A program made the position numbers and the translations under genes. The notes below the pieces were generated by a model, which saw nothing but the letters and a program-made list of their open reading frames with translations, was not told where the DNA came from and did not search any database. A DNA stretch of 64,000 bases, taken from the NCBI RefSeq assembly GCF_019083965.1, contig NZ_JAHRCY010000002.1:434001-498000 (forward strand), read 5' to 3'. Shown here in pieces: positions 34,270 through 43,105 of this stretch. Position 1 is the first letter of the stretch, and each line of letters begins with the position of its first letter. Origin of the DNA: Catellatospora tritici (GTDB lineage Bacteria; Actinomycetota; Actinomycetes; Mycobacteriales; Micromonosporaceae).

Positions 34270-35103
34270 GTGAACGACGTCGAGGTCGAACCTGGCATAC
34301 GGCTGCGGCTGCGCCACCGCGACGGCTCGCGAGAGCCGTTTCTGCTGGTCCACGGGCTGTCCTCCAACGCCCACCTGTGGGACGAGGTGGCCGACCACCT
34401 CGCCGCGGCCGGGCATCCGAGCTGGTCGGTGGACCTGCGCGGGCACGGCGAGTCAGACGCCCCCGAACACGGCTACGACACCGGCACCGCCGCCGACGAC
34501 CTGGCCGCGATCATCGCGGCGCTCGGGCTGTCCCGGCCGATCGTGGCCGGGCAGTCCTGGGGCGGCAACGTGGTGGTGCGCCTGGCCGCCAAGCACCCGG
34601 AGCTGCCGGGCGCGATCGGCCTGGTCGACGGCGGCTGGATCGACCTGCGCGCCAACTTCCCCGACTGGACCGCCTGCGAGGCCGCGCTACGCCCCGGCGA
34701 CATCGACGGCCGACCCGCCACCGACATGCGCGGCTGGCTGGAGTCCAGTCACCCGGACTGGTCGGCCACCGCCAAGGCGGCCACGCTGGCCAACATGCGC
34801 GTCGAGCCCGACGGCACCATGTGGCGGCGCCTGACCATCCCGCGCCACCTGCTGATTCTGCGCTCGCTGTGGGACGAACCCGCCGGCGCCGACCTGCCGC
34901 TGGTCACCGTCCCCGCCCTGCTGCTGCCCGCGCGCGGGCCCGACGACGAGCGGTCCGAACAGGTCCGCGCGGCAGCCGCGGCCATGCCGCAAGCGCGCAT
35001 CAGCTGGTATCCCGGCGCCGACCACGACCTGCACGCCCAGCACCCGGACCGGGTCGCCGCCGACCTGCTCACCCTGGTCCCCGGCGCAGAGGCGGTGGCA
35101 TGA
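34270..35103 (+). CDS. Alpha/beta hydrolase
   Basis: 277 residues. Alpha/beta-hydrolase fold with the oxyanion region LLVHGLSSNAHLW, nucleophile elbow VAGQSWGGN (Ser) and catalytic His in YPGADHDLHAQHP. No signal peptide is seen. The substrate is unknown; esterase or carboxylester lactonase activity is plausible. GTG start 10 bases after galT; the stop overlaps the next gene (ATGA), so it may be part of a longer galT-led operon. Confidence 0.87.
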   Translation: MNDVEVEPGIRLRLRHRDGSREPFLLVHGLSSNAHLWDEVADHLAAAGHPSWSVDLRGHGESDAPEHGYDTGTAADDLAAIIAALGLSRPIVAGQSWGGNVVVRLAAKHPELPGAIGLVDGGWIDLRANFPDWTACEAALRPGDIDGRPATDMRGWLESSHPDWSATAKAATLANMRVEPDGTMWRRLTIPRHLLILRSLWDEPAGADLPLVTVPALLLPARGPDDERSEQVRAAAAAMPQARISWYPGADHDLHAQHPDRVAADLLTLVPGAEAVA

Positions 35104-36569
35104 CCCGCCTGCTGGTGGTGATGGGTTCCGGCGAGACCACCCCCACGATGATCAAGCCACACCGCAGCCTGTTCGCGGCCATGCCGACCGGCGGGCGAGC
35201 GGTGCTGCTGGACACGCCGTACGGGTTCCAGCTCAACGCCGACGAGATCAGCGCCCGCGCGGTCGGCTACTTCGCGCAGAGCGTGGGGCAGGCCGTCGAG
35301 GTCGTGAGCTGGCGCCGCGCGCCGGGGCCGGGGCTGGACCGGGAACGCGCCCTGACCGCCCTGCGCGGCGCGAGCTGGATCTTCGCCGGGCCGGGCTCGC
35401 CCTCGTACGCCCTACGCCAGTGGCGCGACACCGACCTGCCCACCGTGCTGCCCCGCGCCGACGTCCTCGTCTTCGCCAGCGCCGCCGCACTGACCCTCGG
35501 CTCGCACACCATCCCCGTGTACGAGATCTACAAAGCCGGCGCCGACCCGCACTGGCTGCCCGGACTGAACCTGTTTGAGCAGCTCACGGGGGTGCCCGCG
35601 GTTGTCATCCCGCACTACGACAACGCCGAGGGCGGCCACCACGACACCCGCTACTGCTACCTCGGCGAGCCCCGCCTACGCCTGCTGGAACGCGAGCTGC
35701 CCGACGACCACCTCATCGTCGGCGTCGACGAGCACACCGCCCTGATCTGCGACCTCGACCAGCGCACCGCGACCGTCACCGGCAACGGCCGCCTCACCCT
35801 GCGCCGCCACGGCCAAAGCACCACCTACCCGCCCAACACCACCCTCCCCCTCCCCTTCCCCGACGAAAGGAAGGGCCCCTTCTTATCGGTTTCCGTAGTA
35901 GAAGGGCCCCTTCTTGACGCCGCAGTCCACGCGACGGCCGGAGGGCCGGACGGGCATCGCGGCGACGGCGCCGGGACCTCGGCGGACAGCGTGACGGTGG
36001 GCGACAGCCACGTGCTGCCCGCAGACGGCCGCTGGGGCGCAGGTGACCGCACCGCGATGGCCGGTGAGGACGCAAAGACGGCAGGTCAGAGCCTTGCGCG
36101 CGGCAATGGCGACGGCCGTGGCCACGGCGACGCACTCGGCGGCAGCGGCGGCGACGGCGTGGTCGGCGGCGGGACCAGGGTGGCGACCAGCCTGCGTGAG
36201 GCGGCCGACGAGGTCGAGCAGCGGTTCACCACGGCGCTGAACGCCCGCGACATCGACGGCTGCGTGGCGGCCGCGCTCGACCTGGAGCAGGTGATCACCG
36301 ACTGGACGGCCGACACCAACGTCTCCAACGACGGTGATCATGCGCGTGGGCTGTTGCGGGGCATGGTGGTGCGGCTGGGCGAGCTGGCGGGCACGGCTGA
36401 TCCGACACCGCTGCTCACTCCGCTGGTCGAGGCCCTGCTGGTGGTACGGCAGTCCGCCCGCGAGCGTCGCGACTGGCCCGCCGCCGACCAGGTCCGCGAC
36501 GCGCTGGCCGCAGCCCGCATCGAGGTCCGCGACACCCCCGACGGCCCGGTCTGGCTCCCACCCTCCTGA
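35100..36569 (+). CDS. Peptidase S51/class I glutamine amidotransferase-like protein fused to a CysS C-terminal-like domain
   Basis: 489 residues in three parts. Residues 1-250 resemble peptidase S51/cyanophycinase-like proteins (LLVVMGSGETTPTMIKPHR, IFAGPGSPSYALRQW, VFASAAALTLGSHTIPVYE); the usual nucleophilic Ser is probably the one in FASAAA. Residues about 255-360 are a Gly/Asp-rich linker containing two copies of a 15-base palindrome. Residues about 361-489 resemble the C-terminal helical domain of cysteinyl-tRNA synthetase or YqeB (ARERRDWPAADQVRDALAAA, then IEVRDTPDGPVWL). The function is unknown. The start overlaps the hydrolase stop. Confidence 0.75.
   Translation: MTRLLVVMGSGETTPTMIKPHRSLFAAMPTGGRAVLLDTPYGFQLNADEISARAVGYFAQSVGQAVEVVSWRRAPGPGLDRERALTALRGASWIFAGPGSPSYALRQWRDTDLPTVLPRADVLVFASAAALTLGSHTIPVYEIYKAGADPHWLPGLNLFEQLTGVPAVVIPHYDNAEGGHHDTRYCYLGEPRLRLLERELPDDHLIVGVDEHTALICDLDQRTATVTGNGRLTLRRHGQSTTYPPNTTLPLPFPDERKGPFLSVSVVEGPLLDAAVHATAGGPDGHRGDGAGTSADSVTVGDSHVLPADGRWGAGDRTAMAGEDAKTAGQSLARGNGDGRGHGDALGGSGGDGVVGGGTRVATSLREAADEVEQRFTTALNARDIDGCVAAALDLEQVITDWTADTNVSNDGDHARGLLRGMVVRLGELAGTADPTPLLTPLVEALLVVRQSARERRDWPAADQVRDALAAARIEVRDTPDGPVWLPPS
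35870..35915. repeat. Two copies of GAAGGGCCCCTTCTT inside a coding region
   Basis: Identical 15-mers at 35870-35884 and 35901-35915, each a palindrome around a central C when the preceding base is included. They are terminator-like elements but lie in frame in the linker of the fusion protein at 35100, encoding KGPFL and EGPLL-type segments. Confidence 0.7.
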
Positions 36570-36622
36570 CCCCCACCCCACGCCACCCCCACGCCACGCC
36601 CCGCCGCTCGGTGCGGGCGGCG

Positions 36623-36767
36623 GTGCGAGCGCGGGTGCGTGTGCGGTGCGGGTGCGAGCGTGGGTGCGTGTGCGAGCGTGGGTGCGAGCGCGGGTGCGTG
36701 TGCGGTGCGGGTGCGAGCGTGGGTGCGTGTGCGAGCGCGGGTGCGGGTGCGGGTGTGAGCGCGGGTG
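36623..36767. repeat. Minisatellite with GTGCGAGCG words and a 59-base period
   Basis: A 56-base sequence at 36623-36678 is repeated exactly at 36682-36737, built from GTGCGAGCGTGGGTGCGT-type words, and decays to about 36767. It is part of the roughly 450-base non-coding gap (36570-37022) between two convergent genes. I see no credible gene there. Confidence 0.75.
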
Positions 36768-36774
36768 GCGTGGC

Positions 36775-36841
36775 TGCAGTTTCCGGGAAACTGCACGAAA
36801 GGCGGCCAAGATTCCTGCACTTTCCCCGAAACTGCACGATC
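36775..36841. repeat. Palindrome plus partial second copy (GAAACTGCACGA)
   Basis: TGCAGTTTCC (36775-36784), a single G, then GGAAACTGCA (36786-36795) form a perfect palindrome. GAAACTGCACGA at 36787-36798 recurs at 36830-36841. Looks like a short mobile or regulatory repeat rather than a terminator. Confidence 0.45.
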
Positions 36842-36908
36842 ACCGAGGCGGCGCGCGCCCGAGGACGCGGGGGCGCGGGCGCGGGGGCGAGCGGGCGACC
36901 GGGCACAG

Positions 36909-36944
36909 AAAAAGACCAGACCCGCACGGGCGCGGGTCTGGTCT
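36909..36944 (-). terminator. Rho-independent terminator of icd
   Basis: On the minus strand the stem AGACCAGACCCGC pairs with GCGGGTCTGGTCT around a six-base loop and is followed by TTTTTCTG. Arms are 36932-36944 and 36913-36925. It lies about 80 bases after the icd stop. Confidence 0.85.
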
Positions 36945-37022
36945 CTGGGAAGGGACTTTCAGGCGGGATTATTCCGTTTTATGCCCTGTCCAACGATGTC
37001 GGATCGGGCAGGAAACGGGTGA

Positions 37023-38240
37023 TCAGGCGCCGAGCTTGCGGGCCAGCGCCGTGTCCAGGGTGTTCATGAACTCCTCGGTGGTCTGCCACGGCGCGTCCCG
37101 CGAGATCAGCAGCGAGAGGTCCTTGGTCATCGCGCCGCCCTCGACGGTCTCGATGATGACCTGCTCCAGCGTGTCGGCGAAGCGGGTCACCTCCGGAGTG
37201 CCGTCCAGCTTGCCGCGGTGGGCCAGGCCACGGGTCCAGGCGAAGATCGACGCGATCGGGTTGGTCGACGTCTTCTCGCCCTTCTGCCACTGGCGGTAGT
37301 GCCGGGTGACCGTGCCGTGCGCGGCCTCGGCCTCGACGGTGCGGCCGTCGGGCGTCATCAGCACCGACGTCATCAGGCCCAGCGAGCCGAAGCCCTGCGC
37401 CACGATGTCGGACTGCACGTCACCGTCGTAGTTCTTGCACGCCCAGACGTAGCCGCCCTCCCACTTCAGCGCGGCGGCGACCATGTCGTCGATCAGCCGG
37501 TGCTCGTAGGTCAGGCCCTTGGCCTCGAACTCCGCCTTGAACTCGGTCTCGAAGATCTCGGCGAAGATGTCCTTGAACCGGCCGTCGTACGCCTTGAGGA
37601 TCGTGTTCTTGGTCGACAGGTAGACCGGGTAGTTGCGCAGCAGGCCGTAGCTGAACGACGCGCGCGCGAAGTCGCGGATCGAGTCGTCGTAGTTGTACAT
37701 GCCCATCGCGACGCCGCCGCCGGGGAAGTCGGCGATGGTGAACTCCATCGGCTCGGTGCCGTCGGCCGGGGTGTAGGTGACGGTCACCTTGCCGGGGCCG
37801 GGCACCACGAAGTCGGTGGCCTTGTACTGGTCACCGTGGGCGTGACGGCCGACGACGATCGGCTTGGTCCAGCCCGGCACGAGCCGCGGCACGTTGCTCA
37901 TGATGATCGGCTCGCGGAAGATGACGCCGCCGAGGATGTTGCGGATGGTGCCGTTGGGCGACTTCCACATCTTCTTCAGGCCGAACTCGGCGACCCGGGC
38001 CTCGTCCGGGGTGATGGTGGCGCACTTGACGCCCACGCCGTGCCGCTTGATCGCGTTCGCCGCGTCGATCGTCACCTGGTCGTCGGTGGCGTCGCGGTGC
38101 TCCATGCCGAGGTCGTAGTACTCCAGCTCCACGTCGAGGTAGGGCAGGATCAGCTGCTCGCGGATCTGCTTCCAGATGATCCGGGTCATCTCGTCGCCGT
38201 CAAGCTCGACGACGGGGTTGTTTACCTTGATCTTCGCCAT
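37023..38240 (-). CDS. icd: NADP-dependent isocitrate dehydrogenase
   Basis: 405 residues of the homodimeric type related to eukaryotic IDH1/2, not the 740-residue monomeric form. Motifs: [46 protein letters not shown], the substrate loop FREPI with PRLVPGW, and [21 protein letters not shown] then [19 protein letters not shown]. It makes 2-oxoglutarate and NADPH in the TCA cycle. Transcribed alone, with a clear terminator. Other TCA genes nearby are mdh (42030) and sucCD (57021). Confidence 0.97.
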   Translation of the reverse strand: MAKIKVNNPVVELDGDEMTRIIWKQIREQLILPYLDVELEYYDLGMEHRDATDDQVTIDAANAIKRHGVGVKCATITPDEARVAEFGLKKMWKSPNGTIRNILGGVIFREPIIMSNVPRLVPGWTKPIVVGRHAHGDQYKATDFVVPGPGKVTVTYTPADGTEPMEFTIADFPGGGVAMGMYNYDDSIRDFARASFSYGLLRNYPVYLSTKNTILKAYDGRFKDIFAEIFETEFKAEFEAKGLTYEHRLIDDMVAAALKWEGGYVWACKNYDGDVQSDIVAQGFGSLGLMTSVLMTPDGRTVEAEAAHGTVTRHYRQWQKGEKTSTNPIASIFAWTRGLAHRGKLDGTPEVTRFADTLEQVIIETVEGGAMTKDLSLLISRDAPWQTTEEFMNTLDTALARKLGA

Positions 38241-38469
38241 CTCGCAGGCGCTCCTCTTACCTTCGGGCGTCCGGCGGAAGCGCCGGGCGGCGGTCGCACG
38301 ATTTAGCAGTACGAGCGTACTGCCGTACCCACCTGCCGCAACCCCCAGGGTGCCCCAGCTCTCACCGATGCCGCCCCGACGGCACGGCGTGCCCTATCCG
38401 GCGTCTTGCCGACCGGGTCTACGCTCGGCGACCGACACGAGCCCAACTCTCATCCGAGGAGATGAGGAC

Positions 38470-40455
38470 ATGGACAGCGACCCGCTGCCATTCCTGCCGG
38501 CGCTCACCGTTCTGGTCATCGCCGGCCTGCTACTGCTCGTCATCGTCCTGATGAAGTCCACCCACAAGATCGGTCCGACCGAGGTCGGTCTGGTCACCAA
38601 GCGCGTCGGCCGCAAGCTGTCCGACGACAACCCCGTCGCGTTCGCCGGAGAGGCCGGCTACCAGGCCGACCTGCTCATGCCCGGCCAGCGCTTCAAGCTG
38701 TGGCCGATCTACACGGTCACCAAGTTCCCCTGGGTGCAGGTGCCCGCCGGAGAGATCGGCGTGGTGATCGCCCAGGTCGGCGCCCCGCTGCCGATCGGCG
38801 CCAAGAGCGCCCGCTTCAAGCCGGAGTTCGGCAACTTCTCCGACCTGCGCGGATTCGTCGCCAACGACGGCGAGAAGGGCGTGCAGCGGCCGGTGCTGCC
38901 GCCCGGCACGCTGGTGCCGATCCACCCGGTCGCGTTCCTGATCATCACCGCCCGCTCGGTCTTCGGCGTACCGGTGTCGCCGGAGTTCCAGGCCCTGGCC
39001 GCGAGCCGCAAGCTGACCCCGGCCGCGTTCGGCCTCACCGCCGAGCGGCTGAAGGTCGTGGTGATCTCGCCGCACGGCGACAAGGACATGATCGGCCTGG
39101 TCACCGTGCTCGAAGGCGAGCCGCTGCCCTCGGGTGACCTGGCCAGCCGCCTGGGTGGGTTCCACGACATCGCCACGATGGAGGAGAACCCCGACACCAG
39201 CGACGCCGAGATCATGGACGTGCTGCTGGGCTCGAAGAACGAGGTGCACAACAACTACCAGGACTTCCAGGCGTTCCTGGACGCGGGCGGACGGATCGGC
39301 CTGCAGCACGACCCGCTGCTGTACGGCGCGTACCTGCTCAACCCGTTCCTGGTGCTGGTCGAGATGGTGCCGATGCTGGTGGTCAACCAGGGCCAGGTCG
39401 CGGTCATCAAGGGCTTCGTCGGCCTGCCGACCCTGGACACCTCCGGCACCGACTTCAAGTTCGGCAGCATCGTGCGCCCCGGCCACCGCGGCATCTGGCA
39501 GGAGCCGCTGCGCACCGGCAAGTACGCGATCAACCCGCGCATCTACGCCGCCGAGCTGGTGCCGACGTTCATCCTGACCCTGAACTGGGCGCACCACATG
39601 TCGACCGCGCACGACCTGGACGCACGGCTGGAGCCGATCATCGGCAAGAGCCGTGAGGGCTTCGTGTTCCGCATCGACCTGCAGGTGCAGATCCACGTCT
39701 CCGACGGCCGCGCGCCCCGGGTCATCTCGATGGTCGGCACGATGCTGAACCTGGTGAACGAGGTGCTGCAGTCGGCGGTGGGCAACCACTTCCGCAACAC
39801 GCTGCAGGCCCTGGAGGCGATCAAGTTCATCGAGACCCGGCACGAGGTGCAGCAGGCCGCCTACGCGGCGATCACGCAGTACCTGGCCGGGTACGACGTG
39901 GAGACCCGGGGCGTCTACATCCAGGACGTGGTGTTCCCGCCGGAGCTGGTCGAGGTGCTGACGCACCGCGAGATCGCCAACCAGCAGCGGGCGACGTACG
40001 AGGAGCAGCAGCGGGCCGAGACGGTGCGGGTGCAGATGGAGAAGGCGCGCGGCACCGCCGACATGCAGGCCGAACTCGCCGCGGCGGCGGTCTCGGTCGA
40101 GATCAGCGGCAACAAGGCGAAGGCCCGCGAGGCCGAGGCGGGTGGTCAGGCGGCGTACGTGCGGCTCACCGGCCAGGCCGAGGCCGATCGCGCCCAGGCC
40201 GTCGGTCTGGCCGAGGCGAAGGCGACAGAGGCGCTCGGGCTGGCCCGCGCGGCCGGTTTCCAGGCGCAGCGCGAGGCCATCGGCGAGCTGCCGACCGCTC
40301 TGGTCGCGCTGGCCAACGCCATCGCCGAAGGAAAGATCAACATCATGCCGGAGGTACTGGTCACCGGCGGCTCCAGCCTCGACGGCCTGGCCGCCACGCT
40401 GATGCGCGCCCTGCACGACGGCAAGATCCCACTCCAGCGGTCCGAGCCGGAGTGA
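38470..40455 (+). CDS. SPFH/Band 7 domain membrane protein (flotillin-like)
   Basis: 661 residues. One N-terminal membrane segment (LPALTVLVIAGLLLLVIVLM, about residues 8-27), then a long SPFH region (VPAGEIGVVIAQVG onward) and an Ala/Glu/Arg-rich coiled coil (about 500-600; AETVRVQMEKARGTADMQAE, EAGGQAAYVRLTGQAEADRA). Flotillin-like proteins form oligomeric membrane platforms. It is longer than classical flotillins because of an extra region between membrane segment and coiled coil. GAGGAGATGAGGAC precedes the ATG. Monocistronic, divergent from icd. Confidence 0.83.
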   Translation: MDSDPLPFLPALTVLVIAGLLLLVIVLMKSTHKIGPTEVGLVTKRVGRKLSDDNPVAFAGEAGYQADLLMPGQRFKLWPIYTVTKFPWVQVPAGEIGVVIAQVGAPLPIGAKSARFKPEFGNFSDLRGFVANDGEKGVQRPVLPPGTLVPIHPVAFLIITARSVFGVPVSPEFQALAASRKLTPAAFGLTAERLKVVVISPHGDKDMIGLVTVLEGEPLPSGDLASRLGGFHDIATMEENPDTSDAEIMDVLLGSKNEVHNNYQDFQAFLDAGGRIGLQHDPLLYGAYLLNPFLVLVEMVPMLVVNQGQVAVIKGFVGLPTLDTSGTDFKFGSIVRPGHRGIWQEPLRTGKYAINPRIYAAELVPTFILTLNWAHHMSTAHDLDARLEPIIGKSREGFVFRIDLQVQIHVSDGRAPRVISMVGTMLNLVNEVLQSAVGNHFRNTLQALEAIKFIETRHEVQQAAYAAITQYLAGYDVETRGVYIQDVVFPPELVEVLTHREIANQQRATYEEQQRAETVRVQMEKARGTADMQAELAAAAVSVEISGNKAKAREAEAGGQAAYVRLTGQAEADRAQAVGLAEAKATEALGLARAAGFQAQREAIGELPTALVALANAIAEGKINIMPEVLVTGGSSLDGLAATLMRALHDGKIPLQRSEPE

Positions 40456-40461
40456 ACGCGG

Positions 40462-40489
40462 GGCGGGGCGGCCACCAGGCCGCCCCGCC
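40462..40489. terminator. Bidirectional hairpin terminator
   Basis: Twelve-base perfect stem GGCGGGGCGGCC (40462-40473) and GGCCGCCCCGCC (40478-40489) with a four-base ACCA loop, between the convergent SPFH and ung genes. Confidence 0.75.
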
Positions 40490-40492
40490 TCG

Positions 40493-41167
40493 TCAGGCCC
40501 AGGTGATCTCGCCCCGCCCGGCCTCGGCCAGGGCGGTCTTGATCTGCGAAAACGGCTTGCTGCCCAGGAAACCCTTCTGGTTCATCGGGCTCGGGTGACC
40601 GGCCTCCAGCACCACGTGCTGCGGGTTGCGCACCAGCGACGCCTTCTTGCGCGCGTACGACCCCCAGAGCACGAACACCACCCGGTACGGCGAGTCGTTG
40701 ACGGCCTTGATCGCGGCGTCGGTGAACTGCTCCCAGCCCTGGTTGGCGTGGCTGTTCGGGGTGCCCGAGCGCACCGTCATGACCGCGTTCAGCATCAGCA
40801 CGCCCTGCGCGGCCCAGCCGGTCAGGTCGCCGTTGGCCGGCGGGTTCACGCCCAGGTCGTCCTTGAGCTCCTTGTATACGTTGCGCAGGCTCGGCGGCAC
40901 CGGCACGCCGGGGCGAACGCTGAAGCTCAACCCGTGCGCCTGGCCGGGCTTGAAATAGGGGTCCTGCCCCAGGATCAGCACCCGGGTGTGCGCCGGGGAG
41001 GTCAGCCGGAACGCGGTGAACAGGTCCTCGGCGGGCGGGAAGACGGGGCCGGCCGCGTACTCGGCCTCGACGAAGGCGGAGAGCTTCGCGGTGGCGTCGA
41101 GGTCCAGATGCGGCTTCATCACGTCGCGCCACTCGGCCGGCAGCATGTCAAGCAGGTCCAATGCCAT
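40493..41167 (-). CDS. ung: Uracil-DNA glycosylase, family 1
   Basis: 224 residues, normal Ung length. Removes uracil from DNA. Catalytic water-activating Asp in VLILGQDPYF, the uracil-binding loop GQAHGLSFSV, GVLMLNAVMTV (Asn), and the minor-groove loop HPSPMNQKGFLGSKPFSQ (catalytic His). Motif A departs from the usual GQDPYH: His is replaced by Phe and the next residue is Lys. The Tyr that excludes thymine is kept. ATG 41167 (MALDLLDMLP) was chosen over starts up to seven codons upstream. Confidence 0.93.
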   Translation of the reverse strand: MALDLLDMLPAEWRDVMKPHLDLDATAKLSAFVEAEYAAGPVFPPAEDLFTAFRLTSPAHTRVLILGQDPYFKPGQAHGLSFSVRPGVPVPPSLRNVYKELKDDLGVNPPANGDLTGWAAQGVLMLNAVMTVRSGTPNSHANQGWEQFTDAAIKAVNDSPYRVVFVLWGSYARKKASLVRNPQHVVLEAGHPSPMNQKGFLGSKPFSQIKTALAEAGRGEITWA

Positions 41168-41311
41168 GCGCCACACCATAGTGCCCACTACCGACAGACG
41201 CCTCTCCGGCGGGCCGCCGCGGCTGGCCGACGCGCGCCCCGGTTTGCCCGGCGACGGGTACGGGTACGGAGATACGCCGTGAAGTGCGGATCACTCGCGG
41301 GGAGGCACGTC

Positions 41312-41962
41312 GTGAGAGCAATCGTCAGAAGTCTGCTGGGAGCCGTCTGGCTCGCCCTGGCCGTCGGACTACTCGGAACAGCCGGTGCGGCAGCGAGGAG
41401 TCCCTCGGGCGACCAGGCCAAAGCCGACCTGTGGACGGCCCTGGGCACGCAGTGGTCCGACAGCGCCCGGTCCACGAGGGAGTACTACGTCGCCGCGATC
41501 CTGGGCAGCGCGCATCCCGGGGCCGCGGCGGCCGCGGCCGCCAGCCTGCTGAAGAACCAGAAGGACATCGGCGACGTCTTCGCCAAGTACTACGGCACGG
41601 ACACCGGCGACAAGATCACCAGCATCCTGTCGAACCAGGTCGCCATCGCCGCCGACCTGGTGCCCGCCGCCGGCGCCGGCGACCGGGCCAAGCTCGCCGA
41701 CGCCACCGGCCGATGGCAGCAGAGCCATGCCGAGCTGGCGAAGGTCCTCAGCGCGGCAAATCCCGAACACTTCCCGTACGAGCAGACACGCCAGCTGCTC
41801 GACCGGAACCTGACGCTGCTCACCGCCGCCGTCACCAGCTTCGCCGGCGGCGACTACGCACAGAGCTTCGCCGGCAACGAAGCCTATTACCAGGACGTGC
41901 AGAACATGGTCGGCTACTTCGGGAACGGCATCGTCGCGCAGTTCCCCGACCAGTTCAAGTAA
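41312..41962 (+). CDS. Secreted helical protein of unknown function
   Basis: 216 residues with a signal peptide (VRAIVRSLLGAVWLALAVGL, then LGTAGAAA). The mature part is predicted all-helical and resembles a secreted four-helix family without a formal name that I recall from soil bacteria: LWTALGTQWSDSARSTREYY, LLKNQKDIGDVFAKYYGTDTG, AAGAGDRAKLADATGRWQQS and FPYEQTRQLLDRNLTLLTAA. No catalytic motif is visible. GTG 41312 follows GGGGAGG. It stands alone, closed by a bidirectional terminator. Confidence 0.72.
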   Translation: MRAIVRSLLGAVWLALAVGLLGTAGAAARSPSGDQAKADLWTALGTQWSDSARSTREYYVAAILGSAHPGAAAAAAASLLKNQKDIGDVFAKYYGTDTGDKITSILSNQVAIAADLVPAAGAGDRAKLADATGRWQQSHAELAKVLSAANPEHFPYEQTRQLLDRNLTLLTAAVTSFAGGDYAQSFAGNEAYYQDVQNMVGYFGNGIVAQFPDQFK

Positions 41963-41966
41963 CCGG

Positions 41967-42012
41967 GAAGGGCACCTTCCGCCGTCCGACTCGACCGGCG
42001 AAGGTGCCCTTC
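41967..42012. terminator. Bidirectional terminator between the secreted protein gene and mdh
   Basis: Left arm GAAGGGCACCTTCCGCCG (41967-41984) and right arm CGGCGAAGGTGCCCTTC (41996-42012), complementary except for one bulged C. It lies five bases after one stop and 17 bases before the other. Confidence 0.8.
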
Positions 42013-42029
42013 GTCACGACGCGTGAGCG

Positions 42030-42980
42030 TCAGAGACCGGCTACGTCGGCCTGCTTGGCGCGGACGGCCTCGGCAGCCTCCTTCAGCCCGGCGAGCTCCG
42101 ACTCGCTGAGGTCGGTCAGCACGATGTTCTTGGCGCCGGTGGCGCCGATCGCGGCCTCGACGCCGAGGTACACGCCGGAGATGCCGTACTCACCGTCGAC
42201 CCAGGCGCAGACCGGCATGACCTCGCCGGAGTCCTCGGCCACGGCCTTGGCCATGCGGGCGGCGGCCGCCGACGGCGCGTAGTACGCCGAACCGGTCTTG
42301 AGCAGCGCCACGACCTCGGCACCACCGTTGCGGGTACGGGTGACCAGCTCCTCGATCTTCTCGGCGGGCAGCAGGTCGGACAGCGGCTTGCCGTCGACGG
42401 TGCAGCGCGACGGGACCGGCACCATGGTGTCGCCGTGCGAACCCAGGGTCAGCGTCTTGACCGAGCCCACCGGGACGCCCAGCTCCTCGGCGACGAAGTG
42501 GGTGAAGCGCGCGGTGTCGAGCATGCCGGCCTGGCCGATGACCCGGTTCTTGGGGAACTGGGTGGCGAGCTGGGCCAGCGCGGTCATCTCGTCCAGCGGG
42601 TTGGACACCACGATGACGACGGCGTTCGGCGCGTGCTTGGCGACCTGCTCGGCCACGCCGCGCACGATCTTCGCGTTGACCTCGAGCAGGTCCATGCGGC
42701 TCATGCCCGGCTTGCGCGGCAGGCCCGCGGTGATCACGACGATGTCCGACCCGGCGATCGCCTCGTAGCCCGAGCCGTCGACGCCGGTGGTGGCACCGAT
42801 CACCTTGGTCTCGAAGCCCTCGATGGACCGCGACTGGTTGAGGTCCAGGGCCAGGCCCTCCGGCTTGCCCTCGATGATGTCGGTCAGCACGACCGTCTCG
42901 AAGACGTCGTACTCGGCGAGCCGCTGCGCGGTGGTCGAGCCGTAGAAACCGGCGCCGACGACGGTGACCTTCTTGCCCAT
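42030..42980 (-). CDS. mdh: Malate dehydrogenase (LDH-like type)
   Basis: 316 residues. Oxidises malate to oxaloacetate with NAD. Nucleotide-binding VTVVGAGFYGSTTAQRL, substrate Arg in GLPRKPGMSRMDLL, VSNPLDEMTALAQ, and the catalytic His-containing LGSHGDTMVPVPSRC. This is the LDH-like MDH type (Mdh3 family), where the Arg at the specificity position favours dicarboxylates. The ATG at 42980 follows AGGGAG; an in-frame GTG two codons upstream is an alternative. Near folD on the same strand with a 125-base gap. Confidence 0.95.
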   Translation of the reverse strand: MGKKVTVVGAGFYGSTTAQRLAEYDVFETVVLTDIIEGKPEGLALDLNQSRSIEGFETKVIGATTGVDGSGYEAIAGSDIVVITAGLPRKPGMSRMDLLEVNAKIVRGVAEQVAKHAPNAVVIVVSNPLDEMTALAQLATQFPKNRVIGQAGMLDTARFTHFVAEELGVPVGSVKTLTLGSHGDTMVPVPSRCTVDGKPLSDLLPAEKIEELVTRTRNGGAEVVALLKTGSAYYAPSAAAARMAKAVAEDSGEVMPVCAWVDGEYGISGVYLGVEAAIGATGAKNIVLTDLSESELAGLKEAAEAVRAKQADVAGL

Positions 42981-43105
42981 TGGCACATACTCCCTGCTGG
43001 CGGACGTCTGGTGGTGACCAGCGCGGTCCTGTGACGAAGGTGTAACGATTCCGCACCATAGCCCGAGCCGTCTATGCGAGGCCCGCTGGGTGCGGCGGGT
43101 GTGGG

